Shown here one piece after another: positions 62,415 through 64,000 of a stretch of DNA of 64,000 nt. Location: contig JBNKHC010000307.1 in NCBI GenBank assembly GCA_050290145.1, positions 3,522 to 67,521 of the forward strand. The letters run 5' to 3'. The notes below the pieces were generated by a model. The model was given only the letters and a program-made list of their open reading frames with translations. It was not told where the DNA came from and searched no databases. The position numbers were made by a program, and so were the translations under genes. Numbering within the stretch: position 1 is the stretch's first letter; every line of letters starts with the position of its first letter. Source of the DNA: Pelagibius sp050290145. Its GTDB lineage: Bacteria; Pseudomonadota; Alphaproteobacteria; Kiloniellales; Kiloniellaceae.

Positions 62415-64000
62415 ATGACGATTTCAACGACAACGGCCAAGAGCCGCTATGCCGGCGACGGTGCGACGACAAGCTTTCCCACCGGGTTCAAGTTCCTCGA
62501 CAACGACCACGTGAAGGTGATCCTGCGCGGCGCCGACGGCAGTGAGACCATCTGGAGCGAGGGCAGTGAATACTCCCTGAGCGGCGCCGGCTCGCCCGGC
62601 GGCGGTACGGTCACGGTCAACACCAGCCCGACCGACTACACCCCGGCAGCGGGCGAGACCCTGGTGGTGAAGCTGGCCGTGCCGGCGCGCCAGGAAACCT
62701 CCCTGCCGCTGGGTGGCGCCTTTCCCTCCACCGCCGTCGAAGGGATGGCCGACCTGGCCGCCTTGCGCGATCAGCAGGTGGAGGAGGCGCTGAGCCGCGC
62801 GCTGAAGTTCAAGGAGAGCACCGCGCTTGCGGAAATAGAGTTTCCGGAGCCGGAGGCGGGGAAGATCCTGGGGGTGAACGCCTCGGGGACCGGGTTGGAA
62901 TGGCAGATCCCGCAGGAGGCAGCGGTGCCGGCCGGCGGCACCACCGGCCAGGCACTGCGCAAGGCCTCGGACGAGAGCTACGACGCGGAGTGGTTCACGC
63001 TTGGCGCCCTGGCGGCGCTGAGTAGTATCGCCGAGGCGCAGATCGACGATGATGCCGTGAGCAACGCCAAGCTGGCGGAGATGGCCGAGGCGACCCTCAA
63101 GGGCCGGGCCGCCGGAGCAGGGGGCGGCGACCCGCAGGACCTGACGGCGGCACAGTTGTTGGCGGTCCTGCAGACGGTGGACGGCGCCGGCAGCAGCCTG
63201 GATGCGGACATGCTGGACGGCCTCGAAGCGGTGGCCTTCGAGTTGCTGGCCAGCAAGGGCTCGGCCAACGGCTACGCCGCGCTTGACGGTGGCGGCAAGG
63301 TGCCCACGGCGCAGCTGCCCGACGCGGTGCTGGGCGCGCTGCAGTATCAGGGCACCTGGAATGCCGGGACGAACGCGCCGGCGCTCTCGGCCAGTGGCGG
63401 GGGCGGCAGTCAGGGCCACTACTACCGCGTCTCCGTTGCCGGGGCGACGAGCCTGGATGGCGTCGCCCTGTGGAGCGTGGGCGACTATGTCGTCAACAAC
63501 GGCTCGGCCTGGGAAAAGATAGACAACACGGACCAGGTGGTTTCCGTGCACGGCCGGCAAGGAGCCGTCGTCGCGAACAGCGGCGACTACAGTGCGGGGC
63601 AGATCACCAATACGCCTGCGGGGAGCATCAGCGCCACCACCGTGCAAGCAGCGATAAACGAGCTGGACAGCGAGAAGCTCGGCAGCCTCGCGGATGATAC
63701 TACCCCCCAACTTGGCGGAGCTCTGGATGCGCAGGGCAATGCGATCGCGGGTGTTGCGCGCAACGTCCGCACGGTGTCCGGAACCAGCGATACCCTGGTC
63801 GCTGCCGATGCCGACCGCTACGTCCGCTGCACCAACGCGGCTGCGGTCATGGTGACGATACCACCCAATGCTTCGGTCGCCTTTCCGGTGGGGACCGAGG
63901 TGCATGTCCGTCAGTCAGGCGCGGGGCAAGTCACCATTGCAGAGGGCAGCGGCGTGACGGTGAATACCTCCGAAACCCTGGCTCTGCGCAAGCAGCACGC
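62415..64000 (+). CDS. Tail fibre protein, N-terminal part (runs off the window)
   Basis: 528 complete codons without a stop; 3' incomplete. The N-terminus resembles the T7 gp17 attachment domain (YAGDGATTSFPTGFKFLDN and VPARQETSLPLGGAFPS). Collagen-like and repeat regions follow, with VVSVHGRQGAVVANSGDY and LADDTTPQLGGALDAQG, common in fibre shafts. It binds the host surface. ATG 62415 with CAGGAGC upstream. Confidence 0.88.
   Translation, partial: MTISTTTAKSRYAGDGATTSFPTGFKFLDNDHVKVILRGADGSETIWSEGSEYSLSGAGSPGGGTVTVNTSPTDYTPAAGETLVVKLAVPARQETSLPLGGAFPSTAVEGMADLAALRDQQVEEALSRALKFKESTALAEIEFPEPEAGKILGVNASGTGLEWQIPQEAAVPAGGTTGQALRKASDESYDAEWFTLGALAALSSIAEAQIDDDAVSNAKLAEMAEATLKGRAAGAGGGDPQDLTAAQLLAVLQTVDGAGSSLDADMLDGLEAVAFELLASKGSANGYAALDGGGKVPTAQLPDAVLGALQYQGTWNAGTNAPALSASGGGGSQGHYYRVSVAGATSLDGVALWSVGDYVVNNGSAWEKIDNTDQVVSVHGRQGAVVANSGDYSAGQITNTPAGSISATTVQAAINELDSEKLGSLADDTTPQLGGALDAQGNAIAGVARNVRTVSGTSDTLVAADADRYVRCTNAAAVMVTIPPNASVAFPVGTEVHVRQSGAGQVTIAEGSGVTVNTSETLALRKQH

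Overview
The window is high-GC DNA from an alphaproteobacterium, probably in or near the Rhodospirillales. This is inferred from the alphaproteobacterial pair divK-pleD, the gene order pyrB-pyrC-plsY-dprA-topA-rnr-ctp-rpmG, DUF2336 and HspQ. No tRNA, rRNA, CRISPR array, insertion sequence or integrase was recognised.

Positions 1-33 kb are host chromosome. In order: dinB and a ROK sugar kinase (-); the cell-cycle/c-di-GMP pair divK-pleD (+); a long minus-strand run rpmG, ctp, rnr, topA, dprA, plsY, pyrC-like, pyrB; a CoA transferase, an AEC transporter and ruvX (-); gatC-gatA-GNAT-gatB (+); DUF2336 and cupin genes (-); two tandem nu-class GST genes (+); a small conserved ORF and a DMT exporter (-); and a tightly overlapped operon otsB-GH15-otsA-glk (-). 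That operon could make trehalose, cleave it and re-phosphorylate the glucose.

From about 32.9 kb to the end the window is mostly a podovirus-type prophage, in two blocks. The left block holds a small ORF, an S24/LexA-like repressor, a degenerate VRR-NUC protein and a DUF6362-like protein. It is followed by 3.5 kb of host-like genes (hspQ and three TadE/TadG-like genes). The right block (38.6 kb onward) is the late module: terminase small and large subunits, portal, Bbp19-like protein, scaffold, capsid, cement-like protein, tail tubular A and B, gp13-, gp14- and large internal-virion-like proteins, and a tail fibre running off the window. Imperfect palindromes ATTGC-N7-GCAAT lie beside the repressor, before the small ORF and before the terminase. 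They tie the two blocks into one regulon.

The most unusual content is a family of phage genes sharing a collinear ~208-residue N-terminal domain with unrelated C-terminal payloads: a GH108-like muramidase, a lytic-transglycosylase-like domain, and a PBECR-like nuclease. Two decayed copies also exist. Two intact copies sit next to an exported or membrane protein that could be an immunity partner. The large internal virion protein repeats the theme: its C-terminus looks swapped, its junction shares a PPxLPRRKP linker with the GH108 copy, and a secreted Sel1-like protein with its own promoter faces it. Two secreted Cys-rich paralogues lie antisense between scaffold and capsid. Together these look like a cassette-exchange system for virion-borne or lysogen-borne effectors with candidate protective partners. 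That function is inferred, not shown.
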